64,000 bases of DNA from an uncultured bacterium (GTDB lineage: Bacteria; Cyanobacteriota; Vampirovibrionia; Gastranaerophilales; Gastranaerophilaceae), in the NCBI GenBank assembly GCA_902775025.1, contig CACYKP010000020.1:62001-126000 (forward strand), written 5' to 3'. The translations under genes were made by a program, and so were the position numbers. Below, in pieces: positions 41,526 through 50,431 of this stretch; the stretch's first letter is position 1, and each line of letters begins with the position of its first letter. A model generated the notes under the pieces. That model was not told the origin of the DNA, ran no database searches, and worked only from the letters and a program-made list of their open reading frames with translations.

Positions 41526-42488
41526 ATGCAGATTGCCCCAATTAAAGGCATAGGTTTTAAAGGACAGACTAAATATTTGTCTTGCGATGGAAGCGGAAAA
41601 TATAAAAAAGTTGCAGAATATTTGTATGGAACTTCTTCTTTTGGCAGTACGAAAGGAATGCAAAATTTAATAAAGAAGCATTCATATCCGTATGCCGTAA
41701 TTGAAGAAACAATAGGCAAATTTCACGATGATGAAACATATAAAATATATTTTACGGATCCTAAAGAAGTTGTCGATAAGAAAATAAAGCTATCACATGA
41801 TTATATTGTATATGATAAAGAACCAAGTTTTCCTGATATACAGAAGAACTTTTTCTCGCCTGAATCAGGAAATATAGAAAAAGAATTTCAACATGTAATA
41901 GATTATTATAAAAGGTTGGAAGATTCGTCAACAAAAGCTGCCGATTTGGTATCAGCAAAAAATGGTCAGGCTCTTGCATATACTTGTAAAAGCATTTTTG
42001 ATGAAAGTTCAAATTTAAGAGCTGAAAAAGTAGAATTGATATCATCTATTCAGAAAAAAAAGAACAAAATTGAACTAATAAACGATAATGTCGATGAGTA
42101 CAGAAAAAAACTTGCAATTAAAAAGGCATCTTTACCCAGACATAAAAAATCATATTTGGCTAAATGTAATAAGCTTGATTTTTGGACAAAAAAAAGAGTT
42201 GATATACAAAATTGCACTCCATCAAAAATAGAATTAATAAATAATAAAATACAACAATATACTATACTAAAAGATGCGCTGGGTGTAAAAATTAATAAAT
42301 ATGAAGAAAGAATGCTGTTTTGGGAAAATTATTTAAAAAATGCGCCTGCAAAAATAGCAGAATGCATAGAAAAAATAATTAAAATGCAAAAAAGGCTAGA
42401 AGAGATTGAACAAGAATTAAAACCCAATTATGATAAGCTTTGTAAGTTTTATACAAAAAACGGTATACAAATTTTCAAAAAATTATAA
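41526..42488 (+). CDS. Coiled-coil protein with N-terminal Phe-Lys tag, 320 aa
   Basis: Starts MQIAPIKGIGFKGQTKYL, the window's signature in compact form. AAGGAG lies six bases before this ATG, so the longer upstream frame from 41394 is rejected. Residues ~20-130 are mixed; from ~165 to 310 there are long charged helices (ELISSIQKKKNKIELIND, KRLEEIEQELKPNYDKL) likely to form a coiled coil. No Sec signal or membrane segment. Followed after 59 bases by a thioredoxin. Function unknown. Confidence 0.75.
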   Translation: MQIAPIKGIGFKGQTKYLSCDGSGKYKKVAEYLYGTSSFGSTKGMQNLIKKHSYPYAVIEETIGKFHDDETYKIYFTDPKEVVDKKIKLSHDYIVYDKEPSFPDIQKNFFSPESGNIEKEFQHVIDYYKRLEDSSTKAADLVSAKNGQALAYTCKSIFDESSNLRAEKVELISSIQKKKNKIELINDNVDEYRKKLAIKKASLPRHKKSYLAKCNKLDFWTKKRVDIQNCTPSKIELINNKIQQYTILKDALGVKINKYEERMLFWENYLKNAPAKIAECIEKIIKMQKRLEEIEQELKPNYDKLCKFYTKNGIQIFKKL

Positions 42489-42547
42489 CCAAAAAGGTGA
42501 TGAATTTTTGCGCTACTTCTTTTATTTATATAAAGAAGGAGCATATT

Positions 42548-42850
42548 ATGTTAGTAGAATTAAATAATCAAAATTTTAATGAAGAAATAGAAAAAGGTGT
42601 TAAACTTATAGAATTTTATACCCCATGGTGCGGTTACTGTAAAAAACAACTACCGGAACTGGAAGAAATGGATAAGGTATGGATTGGTCAAGTTGATGCA
42701 GATAAAGAAGCTTCAATAAGTGAAAAATACAATGTAAACTCATTTCCGACATTTATAATAATGAAAGACGGCAGAGAAACGGAACGTTTTAGCGGAATGC
42801 GTAAAAAGGAGTTTCTAATGGAACGCATAATGAAACATTTAAGTTATTAG
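42548..42850 (+). CDS. Thioredoxin-like protein (WCGYC)
   Basis: 100 residues with the thioredoxin fold: LIEFYTPWCGYCKKQLPELEEM (active-site Cys pair), QVDADKEASISEKYNVNSFPTFIIM with the cis-Pro before Thr, and GMRKKEFLMERI. The active site is WCGYC rather than WCGPC, so redox potential and partner may differ, as in glutaredoxin-like thioredoxins. Cytoplasmic. Start ATG 42548 follows AAGGAG; the upstream ATG at 42497 would add an unconserved 17 residues. Convergent with the DAHP synthase gene, overlapping by 4 bases. Confidence 0.88.
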   Translation: MLVELNNQNFNEEIEKGVKLIEFYTPWCGYCKKQLPELEEMDKVWIGQVDADKEASISEKYNVNSFPTFIIMKDGRETERFSGMRKKEFLMERIMKHLSY

Positions 42851-43860
42851 ATAATTTCTTTACCTACGATTGGTGCAATTTGCTTAATTTGTTTATATAA
42901 AAGATCATATTGCCAAGGATAAAGTGATTGAGCGCCATCACATACGGCTCTTTCAGGATCATAGTGTACTTCTATTATTAATCCGTCGCAGCCGGCTGCT
43001 ACTGCAGCTCTTGACATAGGTTCTACTTTATCACGTAAACCTGTAGCGTGAGAAGGATCAATAATAATCGGTAAATGACTTAACTTTTTGATAACAGGAA
43101 TCGCAGTTAAATCGAGCGTATTTCTTGTATATTTTTCAAATGTTCTTATCCCTCTTTCGCAAAGTATTACTTGATTATTACCTTCTGACATAATGTATTC
43201 TGCTGACATTAACCATTCTTCATAAGTTGAAGACAAACCTCTTTTTAAAATAACAGGTTTATGTATTTGCCCGACTTCTTTAAGCAGGTTAAAATTTTGC
43301 ATATTTCTTGCACCGATTTGCAGGATATCAACATATTTTTCAAATAAAGGAAGTTGAGAACCTTCCATAATCTCGGAGGTTACTGCCATGTGGTGATTAT
43401 CAGCAACACTTCTTATAATTTTCAGACCTTCTTCGCCGAGGCCTTGGAACGCATAAGGACTTGTTCTTGGTTTAAATGCTCCGCCTCTGATAATTTTAAC
43501 ATTAGATTCTTGTAGTTCTTGCGCTGTTTCATCCATTTGGTCGTAAGATTCTATAGTACAAGGGCCTGCAATTAAACCGGTATATTTATCACCGAATTTA
43601 ACCCCGTTAACTTCAACTATTGTATCTTTCCCTTGGCTGGCACGAGCGGCAAGTTTATAATTTGTTGACAACTTAATAACTTCATCAACACCGTTTAATA
43701 ATTCAAAATCACGTAAATCAACTTCTTTTATACCGATTGCGTGAACAACTGTTCTTGCTTCTCCATGTGAAACTCTGGCTTCAAAACCTTTTGATTCTAT
43801 AAACGATGCAACACGCTCAATATCTTTTTCGGTTGCGTGGCTATTCATTACAACAAGCAT
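42847..43860 (-). CDS. aroF: 3-deoxy-7-phosphoheptulonate synthase, type I-beta with N-terminal regulatory domain
   Basis: First step of the shikimate pathway, condensing phosphoenolpyruvate and erythrose-4-phosphate. An N-terminal ferredoxin-like domain (1-70, MLVVMNSHATEKDIERV) precedes the barrel, as in the Thermotoga enzyme, and usually mediates feedback inhibition by Tyr/Phe. Barrel motifs: AGPCTIES, IIRGGAFKPRTSPYAFQGLG, ILQIGARNMQNFNLL, PVILKRGLSST, IIDPSHATGLR and IEVHYDPERAVCDGAQSL (metal ligands Cys, His, Glu, Asp). Start ATG 43860 behind GAGGT; a TTG at 43875 would overlap the ribosome site. Confidence 0.94.
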   Translation of the reverse strand: MLVVMNSHATEKDIERVASFIESKGFEARVSHGEARTVVHAIGIKEVDLRDFELLNGVDEVIKLSTNYKLAARASQGKDTIVEVNGVKFGDKYTGLIAGPCTIESYDQMDETAQELQESNVKIIRGGAFKPRTSPYAFQGLGEEGLKIIRSVADNHHMAVTSEIMEGSQLPLFEKYVDILQIGARNMQNFNLLKEVGQIHKPVILKRGLSSTYEEWLMSAEYIMSEGNNQVILCERGIRTFEKYTRNTLDLTAIPVIKKLSHLPIIIDPSHATGLRDKVEPMSRAAVAAGCDGLIIEVHYDPERAVCDGAQSLYPWQYDLLYKQIKQIAPIVGKEII

Positions 43861-43963
43861 CTGTCGTACCTCCAAATTAATTATACAATAAAAAATTTAG
43901 TCGTAAATGTTACAAAATATACATAATCCTGAAAAAAATTTTTTTTAGTGGTTTTATATTATT

Positions 43964-44590
43964 ATGCATACAGACAGTGTAAGTTTTGGCGCTATTCCAA
44001 TAAACAAAGTAAAAATAAAAAAATATAATAAACTTTCACAGAAGTTTACGGATTATTCTGCCAATTTTGTAAAAATTGATGCAGGGAATCGAAAAGACTT
44101 GGAAACAGTTTACAAAACTGCGCAAAAGTGGAAAGTACGCAATGAAGCAAAATATATTCAACAGATATCAACTTCAAGTCAATGGATGAAGGGTAATTTT
44201 ATTGATGTGTATGCTCTTACACTTCAACATGATAACTTTGAAAATTTGCAGGCAAGCGGAATATTGGGGCTTGCTGAGATGAGGGAAGATGAAGCAGGAC
44301 AGGGAATCCATCTGCTTAATTTTCTTCAGGTAAGACCAAACGCTATTAATGTTAATCAAAAATATAAAGTAAATTATAAATATGTCGGGAGCGGTATTTT
44401 AACATCCTTGAAAAAGATATATAGTAAAATATATTTATTTTCCGAAAATGATGAAAATATAGAAAAGTTTTATCAAAAAAACGGATTTATTGATGATTAT
44501 AAAGGCTCAAGACATTATACTTGGGATAGCAGTCCGTTCAAAAGGATTTTATTAAAAATCAGAAAATTTAGACTTGAAAAAGGAATATAA
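43964..44590 (+). CDS. GNAT-like protein with N-terminal Phe-Gly tag, 208 aa
   Basis: Starts MHTDSVSFGAIPINKVKI: the Ser-Phe-Gly-Ala end of the signature with a very short lead. The rest resembles an N-acetyltransferase: LQASGILGLAEMRED is the central strand, YVGSGILTSLKKIYSKIYLFSENDENIEKFYQKNGF matches the acetyl-CoA-binding helix and the Asn-xx-Phe-Tyr-x-K-x-G-F end motif. The usual Q/R-x-x-G-x-G/A pyrophosphate loop is weak, so activity is uncertain. TPR gene follows 41 bases after. Confidence 0.62.
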   Translation: MHTDSVSFGAIPINKVKIKKYNKLSQKFTDYSANFVKIDAGNRKDLETVYKTAQKWKVRNEAKYIQQISTSSQWMKGNFIDVYALTLQHDNFENLQASGILGLAEMREDEAGQGIHLLNFLQVRPNAINVNQKYKVNYKYVGSGILTSLKKIYSKIYLFSENDENIEKFYQKNGFIDDYKGSRHYTWDSSPFKRILLKIRKFRLEKGI

Positions 44591-44631
44591 TTAATTTGTT
44601 TTTAAAGAGAAATTTAGAGTATAATTTTGGT

Positions 44632-45201
44632 ATGAAAAGATTTTTATTAATTATATTTTTAATAGCAAATTGCTCTGTTGTGTCAGCTTCATCAAGTGAG
44701 TTATCAAAGCAGGCAACAGCTTTTTATAGTGATAATAATCACATAAGAACAATGGATTTAATTTTGCAGATTAATGAAAAAGAACGCTCGGGACAAGATT
44801 GGTTACTTTTGGGTAATGTTATGGCTGATATGGGTAAAATGGAAGATGCCGTTTATATGTATAAAAAGGCAATTGAAAAAGATAAAAAATGTTATCGAGC
44901 ATATTATAACATTGGTAACTATTTTTTAGAAAGAGGACAGTATAAAGAGGCAATTGAAAATTATTCAAAAGCATCAAAAATAAAATCCGAAAATCCTTAT
45001 ATTTTTTATAATATAGGTTGTGCTTATTTAAAACAACAAAACTATAACAAAGCAAGAGCTAATTTTAATAAGGCAATTATGTATAACAACAAAGTTCCTG
45101 AATTTCACTATAACCTAGCCTATGTTTATAAAAAATTAAATAAAGATAAAATGGCTCAGACATATTTGGATAATTATAATAAACTTGTTTCTGATTTATA
45201 A
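44632..45201 (+). CDS. Secreted TPR-repeat protein, 189 aa
   Basis: Sec signal MKRFLLIIFLIANCSVVSASS (start ATG 44632; the frame extends upstream to 44596 but without signal-like sequence). At least three tetratricopeptide repeats follow: DWLLLGNVMADMGKMEDAVYMYKKAIEKD, then AYYNIGNYFLERGQYKEAI, then YIFYNIGCAYLKQQNYNKA and a fourth partial. Such proteins act as protein-binding scaffolds, here in the periplasm or on the surface. No partner can be read from context. Confidence 0.82.
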   Translation: MKRFLLIIFLIANCSVVSASSSELSKQATAFYSDNNHIRTMDLILQINEKERSGQDWLLLGNVMADMGKMEDAVYMYKKAIEKDKKCYRAYYNIGNYFLERGQYKEAIENYSKASKIKSENPYIFYNIGCAYLKQQNYNKARANFNKAIMYNNKVPEFHYNLAYVYKKLNKDKMAQTYLDNYNKLVSDL

Positions 45202-45257
45202 GTTATTATTTTTTGGAATTATCCCTTCTTGGATACCTGTTTGTAGAATAAGTTTTC

Positions 45258-45327
45258 CTTCCTTACCAGCTCTTGTCAAAAAGGGTAAGGACTCCTGCCC
45301 CTAACGGGGAAGGTTGGGAAGAGGTGT
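45258..45327. repeat. Degenerate CCTCACCC-family repeat
   Basis: CTTCCTTACCAGCTCTTG...AAGGGTAAGG (imperfect hairpin) followed by CCTGCCCCTAACGGGGAAGGTTGGGAAGAGG. Related to 4755, 35860, 49885 and 58271. It fills the gap between the TPR gene and cstA. Confidence 0.55.
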
Positions 45328-45347
45328 ATGGAGTAATTCAGTAATTT

Positions 45348-46769
45348 TTACTTTTTCTTATACAAATATATAAATGCACAAACTGTTAATACAAGCCCGA
45401 CAATGTTTGCATAATTTTGCGAAAGGTTAAATCCGATTTTTTCGCCAAAGATAAATGACATTGTAATAAATACATAAAATAGCGCAGGTATTAAAGTAAT
45501 AAAATAATTCTTTTTCTCTTTATATAAAAATATTGTTGCACACGCTAAAACCGGAACTGCAATAAGCTGATTAAAGAAGGTAAAATATCTCCAAATGAAT
45601 CCAAAACTGTCAGCGTTTAGTTTCGCCCAAGTTAAGATTGATAAAACGGCTAATGTTATCGGAATTATTATTAATAATCTGTTTTTGATTTTCTTTTGTT
45701 CAAGATTTAGTGCATCTGCTATTGTTATTCTTAATCCTCTTAATGCCGTATCACCTGAAGTTATTGGAAGAATAATAATTGCTAATGTTACTAAGAATGC
45801 TAAATTTAACGGAACGTATTTGTTAGCAATTATGTTAACAACATTAACCGTTCCTACAATATTTTGCGGAACAAGGTTTAAGCTATAGACATCCATAGCT
45901 GCAGCAGCCCAAATTATTGCGATTAGAGATTCTAAACACATCATTCCATAAAAAACCGCTTTTCCGTCTTTTTCGTGGTCAATTGTTCTTGATAAAATTG
46001 TTGCCTGAGTCGAATGGAAGCCCGACAACAAACCGCAGCTTACGGTCATAAAAAACATCGGAATAAGAGGTAAATTTTGTGGGTGAAGATTATAATTTTG
46101 CAAACTGAATTCCTGCAAGTTTACACCTTTAATAAAAAATCCGGCAAGAATCATTCCTGTTCCCAAAATCAGCATTAACCCTAAAATCGGATAAAATTTG
46201 CCGATTATTTTATCTATAGGAAATAGAGTTGCAAAAATAAAATACATAAGAATAACTAAATAAGTTCCTAATACAGTAGGGTTTGTGATTACAAATTCTT
46301 TTATGCCGAAAAATCTTTCTACGAATAAATCCCCTGCAGTGTAAACAAATACTGTCGCTAAGAGTAAAAGCATAACAGAAACGATTACCATAAAAATTTT
46401 AAATGCGTTTTTCCCAAGATATTTATGAATAAGCCCAGTAATTTGCATCCCTCTATTTCTAACCGATAGCATTCCTGCAAAATAGTCGTGAACACCACCT
46501 GCAAAAATACAGCCAAGAGGTATGAGGATAAAAGCAATCGGCCCGAAAAGAATTCCTTGTATTGCACCGATAATAGGTCCCATGCCAGCAATATTCAAAA
46601 GGTGAATGAGAGTATTACGCCTTTTTGATATCGGAACAAAATCAACTCCGTCTTGAATTGCGTGAGCAGGAGTTTCTCTGTCGCTCGGCCCAAACTGACT
46701 TTCTACATACTTTGAATAAAAAATATACCCAAAAACTAAAATTAAAATACCTATAATAAATGTAATCAT
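45348..46769 (-). CDS. cstA: CstA-family carbon starvation protein (short form)
   Basis: 473-residue membrane protein with 12 or more hydrophobic segments. CstA marks: GPSDRETPAHAIQDGVDFVP, HLLNIAGMGPIIGAIQG, GCIFAGGVHDYFAGMLSVRNRG and GFHSTQATILSRTIDHEKDG. The family imports peptides or pyruvate; the short form lacks the C-terminal extension of the ~700-residue E. coli protein. Possible supply of pyruvate or amino acids during starvation is family knowledge. Monocistronic on the minus strand. Confidence 0.9.
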   Translation of the reverse strand: MITFIIGILILVFGYIFYSKYVESQFGPSDRETPAHAIQDGVDFVPISKRRNTLIHLLNIAGMGPIIGAIQGILFGPIAFILIPLGCIFAGGVHDYFAGMLSVRNRGMQITGLIHKYLGKNAFKIFMVIVSVMLLLLATVFVYTAGDLFVERFFGIKEFVITNPTVLGTYLVILMYFIFATLFPIDKIIGKFYPILGLMLILGTGMILAGFFIKGVNLQEFSLQNYNLHPQNLPLIPMFFMTVSCGLLSGFHSTQATILSRTIDHEKDGKAVFYGMMCLESLIAIIWAAAAMDVYSLNLVPQNIVGTVNVVNIIANKYVPLNLAFLVTLAIIILPITSGDTALRGLRITIADALNLEQKKIKNRLLIIIPITLAVLSILTWAKLNADSFGFIWRYFTFFNQLIAVPVLACATIFLYKEKKNYFITLIPALFYVFITMSFIFGEKIGFNLSQNYANIVGLVLTVCAFIYLYKKK

Positions 46770-46867
46770 AAAAACATTGTACTACATATTTAGTTGAAAC
46801 GTAAAATATTAAAATGGCTTAAATTAATTCATAAACTTATACACTAAGAACTTTAGCAATAAAATCT

Positions 46868-47581
46868 TTAACCGTTTAACTCTTTATATGTTTTAACTGA
46901 ATTAATAAATTTTGAATTGTTTTGAATTTGATAAATTCTTATCAAACACCATTTTGCAATTTTGTCTTTTTGTTCTTCTGTTATAGAATCGTTTGAATAT
47001 GCTTTTTCAAGATTCTTGTCTATAACATTGTACAATTTTATAAGCGTTTTATTTGTCATTCTATGAACAGGTCGAATAAAATAATCCGCAATTCCTCCGG
47101 TATGATAATCAAGAGTTTTATAAAGAGTTTTAAGTATATCATTTGAAGTTGCAAGTTCATAATCTAAAAAAGCTACAATTTCATCTTTTGACCCATGTCT
47201 ATATACATATGTTTTCATTGCATTCAGCTTATCTTTGGGTAAAAAGTTCAATTTATTAATATCCGCCAAATCTTTTTGAACACTCTCAATATAATCATCT
47301 ATATCGGACGGTTCTATCTCAAGTGCAAATGCAAGCAGCTTTTTATCTCCACGTTTCGTAATAGAATTTTTAATAAATCTAAATTTGCGAAGCGGGCGAT
47401 ATTTCATCAAACTAAGGAATTCTGTACCTGACAACTTTACATCAAGTGCTTGCTGAATTGCGGTTTTATTTCGCCTGATAAATTCATGTTTTTGGTTGTC
47501 TGAAATTTTATTAGAACTCAGAACTTTTTGAATTGTATTTAAATCAATTATTTTTATAGAGCTTATTGGTGAAACTTCCAT
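46868..47581 (-). CDS. Orphan helical protein, 237 aa
   Basis: Begins MEVSPISSIKIIDLN, reminiscent of the window's tag (polar-Val opening) but without the Phe-Gly end, so I count it only as a possible member. The body is charged and helical (KISDNQKHEFIRRNKTAIQQAL, EIEPSDIDDYIESVQKDLADIN) without known motifs or signal peptide. GGGGAC lies before the ATG. It follows uvrC by 16 bases on the same strand and is probably co-transcribed. Function unknown. Confidence 0.68.
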   Translation of the reverse strand: MEVSPISSIKIIDLNTIQKVLSSNKISDNQKHEFIRRNKTAIQQALDVKLSGTEFLSLMKYRPLRKFRFIKNSITKRGDKKLLAFALEIEPSDIDDYIESVQKDLADINKLNFLPKDKLNAMKTYVYRHGSKDEIVAFLDYELATSNDILKTLYKTLDYHTGGIADYFIRPVHRMTNKTLIKLYNVIDKNLEKAYSNDSITEEQKDKIAKWCLIRIYQIQNNSKFINSVKTYKELNG

Positions 47582-47597
47582 ATTTGTCCCCCTATAT

Positions 47598-49268
47598 TTA
47601 CCCTTTTAATGCACTTTTCCCTCTTAACTCTCTGTGGAAGGTTATTGCAAATCTGTGTGCTTCATCACGAATACGCTGGATTAAATATAGTGCATTTGAA
47701 TCTCTTGGGAGTAAAATAGATTTTGATTTATGCGGGAGAAATACTTCTTCTTCTCTTTTAGCAAGTGATACAAAATCAATATCTTTAACCCCTTCTATAT
47801 TTACCCCTTCCACTATTTGCATAACACTTGAAAGCTGACCTTTACCGCCGTCAATTATAATCAAATCAGGCTTTTCCCATTTAGGTTCGCCTAATCTTTT
47901 CAGTCTGCGTGTTAAAACCTCTTTCATAGATAAAAAGTCATCCGGTTTTCCTTCTGTCATTCTAACTTTAAATTTGCGATAAGCGGTTTTTTTAGGAAGT
48001 CCGTTTTGGAACACAACCATTGAAGCAACAGTATTTGTTCCCTGAATGTGCGAGATATCATAGCACTCAATACGGTTTGGAAAGTTTGTAAGATGCAGTT
48101 TTTCGGCTAAGTATGAACCGACCTCGTTAAAATCATCTCTTATTTGAGCCATTTTTTTAAGCTTTGCATTTTCTAAAGTATTATTAGCATTTTTTAGTGC
48201 AAGCTCATATAACTCACCGTATTTTCCTCTTCCGTTTCCGTAATTTATCAGGATTTTTTTACCTGAAATGACCTTCAGCCAATCTTGAAATAGCTCTTTG
48301 TTACCGACTTCTTCAAGGTCTTTAGATATTATTTTATCAGGAAATTCAAGCTTCAAATTTGAATAATAATCAGTAAAGAAGGTTTCTAAATATTCTGTTT
48401 TATCAACATTATCAACAAAATATGTGAAATCTTTTTTATCAATCAAACGCCCTTCTCTAATCATCATTATTACAAATACAAAAATTCCGTCCTCATAAAC
48501 ACAGGCAAGAATATCCTCATTAAGTTTTGTATTTTCATACACAACTTTTTGGCGTTCAAGAGTTTTAAGCAAATCATTATAGCTGTCACGCATTTTTGCG
48601 GCTTTTTCAAACTGCTCGCTTTCTGCGTATTTAACCATTTGTCCCTGTATTTCTTTTAAAAGCTCTGTTTGCTTACCGCTCAAAAATAGTTCAACCTGAT
48701 TAATAAGTTTTTGATACTCCTGTGGTGTAACTTTTCCTTGACAAGGCGCAAGACATTTTCCTATGTGATAATATAAACATGGGCGGTTTGAGAACTTTGG
48801 AGTTTTGCATTGTTTCAAAGGGAAAAGTTTTTTCAGAAAATCAAGCGTTGCATACATTGCACCAACATCTGTATAAGGCCCGTAGAATCTTCCTTTATCA
48901 GGATTTAAGTTTTTCTTTCTGACAACTTGAATGCGCGGGAAATCCTCGTCAGTAATCAAAAAATACGGATATTTTTTATCGTCTTTTAGAAGAATGTTGT
49001 ATTTTGGTTTATGCTTTTTGATTAAATGAGATTCTAAGATAAGAGCTTCAACTTCAGAGTCCGTAATAATATATTCCATTCTCTCAATTTGAGAAACAAG
49101 AACAGTAACCTTTACGCTGTCATGCTGCTTATGAAAATAACTGTAAACACGTCTTTTAAGGTTTTTTGCTTTTCCGACATAAATAATCTCATTGTCTTTG
49201 TTATAGTAAATATAGCACCCCGGCTGATTAGGGACTAATTTAATCGTTTCTAAAAGCTCGTTATTCAT
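47598..49268 (-). CDS. uvrC: Excinuclease ABC subunit UvrC, without C-terminal HhH domain
   Basis: Dual-incision nuclease of excision repair. GIY-YIG domain (QPGCYIYY...IYVGKAKNLKRRV, 1-100), Cys-rich region (CKTPKFSNRPCLYYHIGKCLAPC), UVR/UvrB-binding helix pair (AESEQFEKAAKMRDSY), and the RNase-H-like 5' nuclease (ECYDISHIQGTNTVASMVVF, DLIIIDGGKGQL, RIRDEAHRFAITFH). The protein ends 11 residues after the last motif, at ELRGKSALKG, exactly where other UvrC proteins continue into tandem helix-hairpin-helix motifs. Length is 556 instead of about 600-620. No frameshift explains it; an orphan gene follows 16 bases later. 5' incision may need another DNA-binding partner. Confidence 0.93.
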   Translation of the reverse strand: MNNELLETIKLVPNQPGCYIYYNKDNEIIYVGKAKNLKRRVYSYFHKQHDSVKVTVLVSQIERMEYIITDSEVEALILESHLIKKHKPKYNILLKDDKKYPYFLITDEDFPRIQVVRKKNLNPDKGRFYGPYTDVGAMYATLDFLKKLFPLKQCKTPKFSNRPCLYYHIGKCLAPCQGKVTPQEYQKLINQVELFLSGKQTELLKEIQGQMVKYAESEQFEKAAKMRDSYNDLLKTLERQKVVYENTKLNEDILACVYEDGIFVFVIMMIREGRLIDKKDFTYFVDNVDKTEYLETFFTDYYSNLKLEFPDKIISKDLEEVGNKELFQDWLKVISGKKILINYGNGRGKYGELYELALKNANNTLENAKLKKMAQIRDDFNEVGSYLAEKLHLTNFPNRIECYDISHIQGTNTVASMVVFQNGLPKKTAYRKFKVRMTEGKPDDFLSMKEVLTRRLKRLGEPKWEKPDLIIIDGGKGQLSSVMQIVEGVNIEGVKDIDFVSLAKREEEVFLPHKSKSILLPRDSNALYLIQRIRDEAHRFAITFHRELRGKSALKG

Positions 49269-49495
49269 AATGAATATTATACCATATTAATCTAATTCTA
49301 AAATTTCTTCTAGATAAGTAGGCAGAAAAGGTCTATGCTTGCGAAAAAACAGTTTCATCACCTTAAACTGTTATTTGGTCAGGAAAGATGTGTCTAACAA
49401 TTTTTGGCAGTGCCACTGGTATTCGGTATAAAAGCTGAAAACAGGATATCACTGCAAGAGCGGAAGTTCATTTTAATCCGGACTTTTATAAACTG

Positions 49496-50431
49496 TTACT
49501 CATTAAATTTATTATTTTCTATTATATCCAATATGTGCGGATATACGTTCAAAATTATATCATAAGCTTCGGCTAATCCCATTCCGACACCTTTTTTATT
49601 AATTTTACACAATCCGTACTGTTGAGAATCTTCTACATAATTTATTGATTCGGAATAACCCTTAACAAGTCTTGTTTTTGTACCTGCTAAAACTGCCATT
49701 GCCCAGAGCCAAATATCATCGTGAGTAGGAATAGTTTCAACAATTTTTTCTTCGTCTGTTACATCTTTGTATAAAGAATGAGGCGGATATAAAACCGCAC
49801 CATAACCTGTAAGTCTATGAAAATAACTTGCCTCTCCTCTGTGTAAGTCCTTATAAAGTTCTTTGGTTTTAGCCCAAGTAATAGCCCCCTCACCCAAACC
49901 CTCTCCTGTATGGCGAGGGAGTATAGTAAGCCAGTCGCATCTGTGGGCTTGGATTTCTTGCGGGTGTTCCAAGTACGATTTATAAAGACTTTCAACCGTA
50001 TCAGGTGCATAATAAATATCATCATCTGTTGTGATTATAATTGCATCAGGGTATTTTTTTATTGTCGGAATAATTTTTTTATAAGAGCGTATATCCTTGT
50101 ACCAATCTATAGTTAAACCAAATTCTTTTAAATCCAAAAGTTCTTTGGGTAAATCGTCCTCTTTATTTGGAAATTGCTCAGGTGCAAGCCAAAGTATAAC
50201 CATATCAGGCTTCATTGTTTGAGTTAAAAGTGTTTTGATTGTTTTTACAACAATATTTATCCTCTCAGGAAAACTTGTAAGAGAAACAATAATCGGAAGC
50301 GCTCTTTTTGACTCATTTATGCCTAAACTTTTTACTTCCGGACAATTGAATTTTTTATTATGCTTTATTCTAATCATTAAACCGAACAGGTTAATAACAA
50401 AATGTCCGTCAAAATATTGTATCAGTTTCAT
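49496..50431 (-). CDS. Glycosyltransferase with DDD motif, containing an in-frame repeat insertion
   Basis: GT-A-like enzyme: PIIVSLTSFPERINIVVKTIKTL at the nucleotide-sugar fold start, AIIITTDDDIYYAPDTVE with the metal-binding acidic triad (~137-140), and ETIPTHDDIWLWAMAVL as a likely acceptor/catalytic region. Similar proteins modify lipopolysaccharide or other glycans. Around residues 170-185 the sequence PRHTGEGLGEGA is encoded by a palindromic repeat (49885-49921) inserted without breaking the frame. The ATG overlaps the stop of the upstream GT9 gene (ATGA), giving translational coupling; TTG at 50437 is rejected. Sugar donor unknown. Confidence 0.75.
   Translation of the reverse strand: MKLIQYFDGHFVINLFGLMIRIKHNKKFNCPEVKSLGINESKRALPIIVSLTSFPERINIVVKTIKTLLTQTMKPDMVILWLAPEQFPNKEDDLPKELLDLKEFGLTIDWYKDIRSYKKIIPTIKKYPDAIIITTDDDIYYAPDTVESLYKSYLEHPQEIQAHRCDWLTILPRHTGEGLGEGAITWAKTKELYKDLHRGEASYFHRLTGYGAVLYPPHSLYKDVTDEEKIVETIPTHDDIWLWAMAVLAGTKTRLVKGYSESINYVEDSQQYGLCKINKKGVGMGLAEAYDIILNVYPHILDIIENNKFNE
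49885..49921. repeat. CCTCACCC-family repeat inside a coding region
   Basis: CCCCCTCACCCAAACCC, TCTCC, TGTATGG, CGAGGGAG. It shares CCTCACCC and CCCTCTCC words with elements at 4755 and 58271 and codes on the minus strand for the PRHTGEGLGEG stretch of the glycosyltransferase. Confidence 0.75.

Noticed and set aside
46868..47581. Full member of the Phe-Gly tag family
   Set aside because: It has a similar first half (MEVSPISSIKI) but no Phe-Gly or Phe-Lys within 30 residues.
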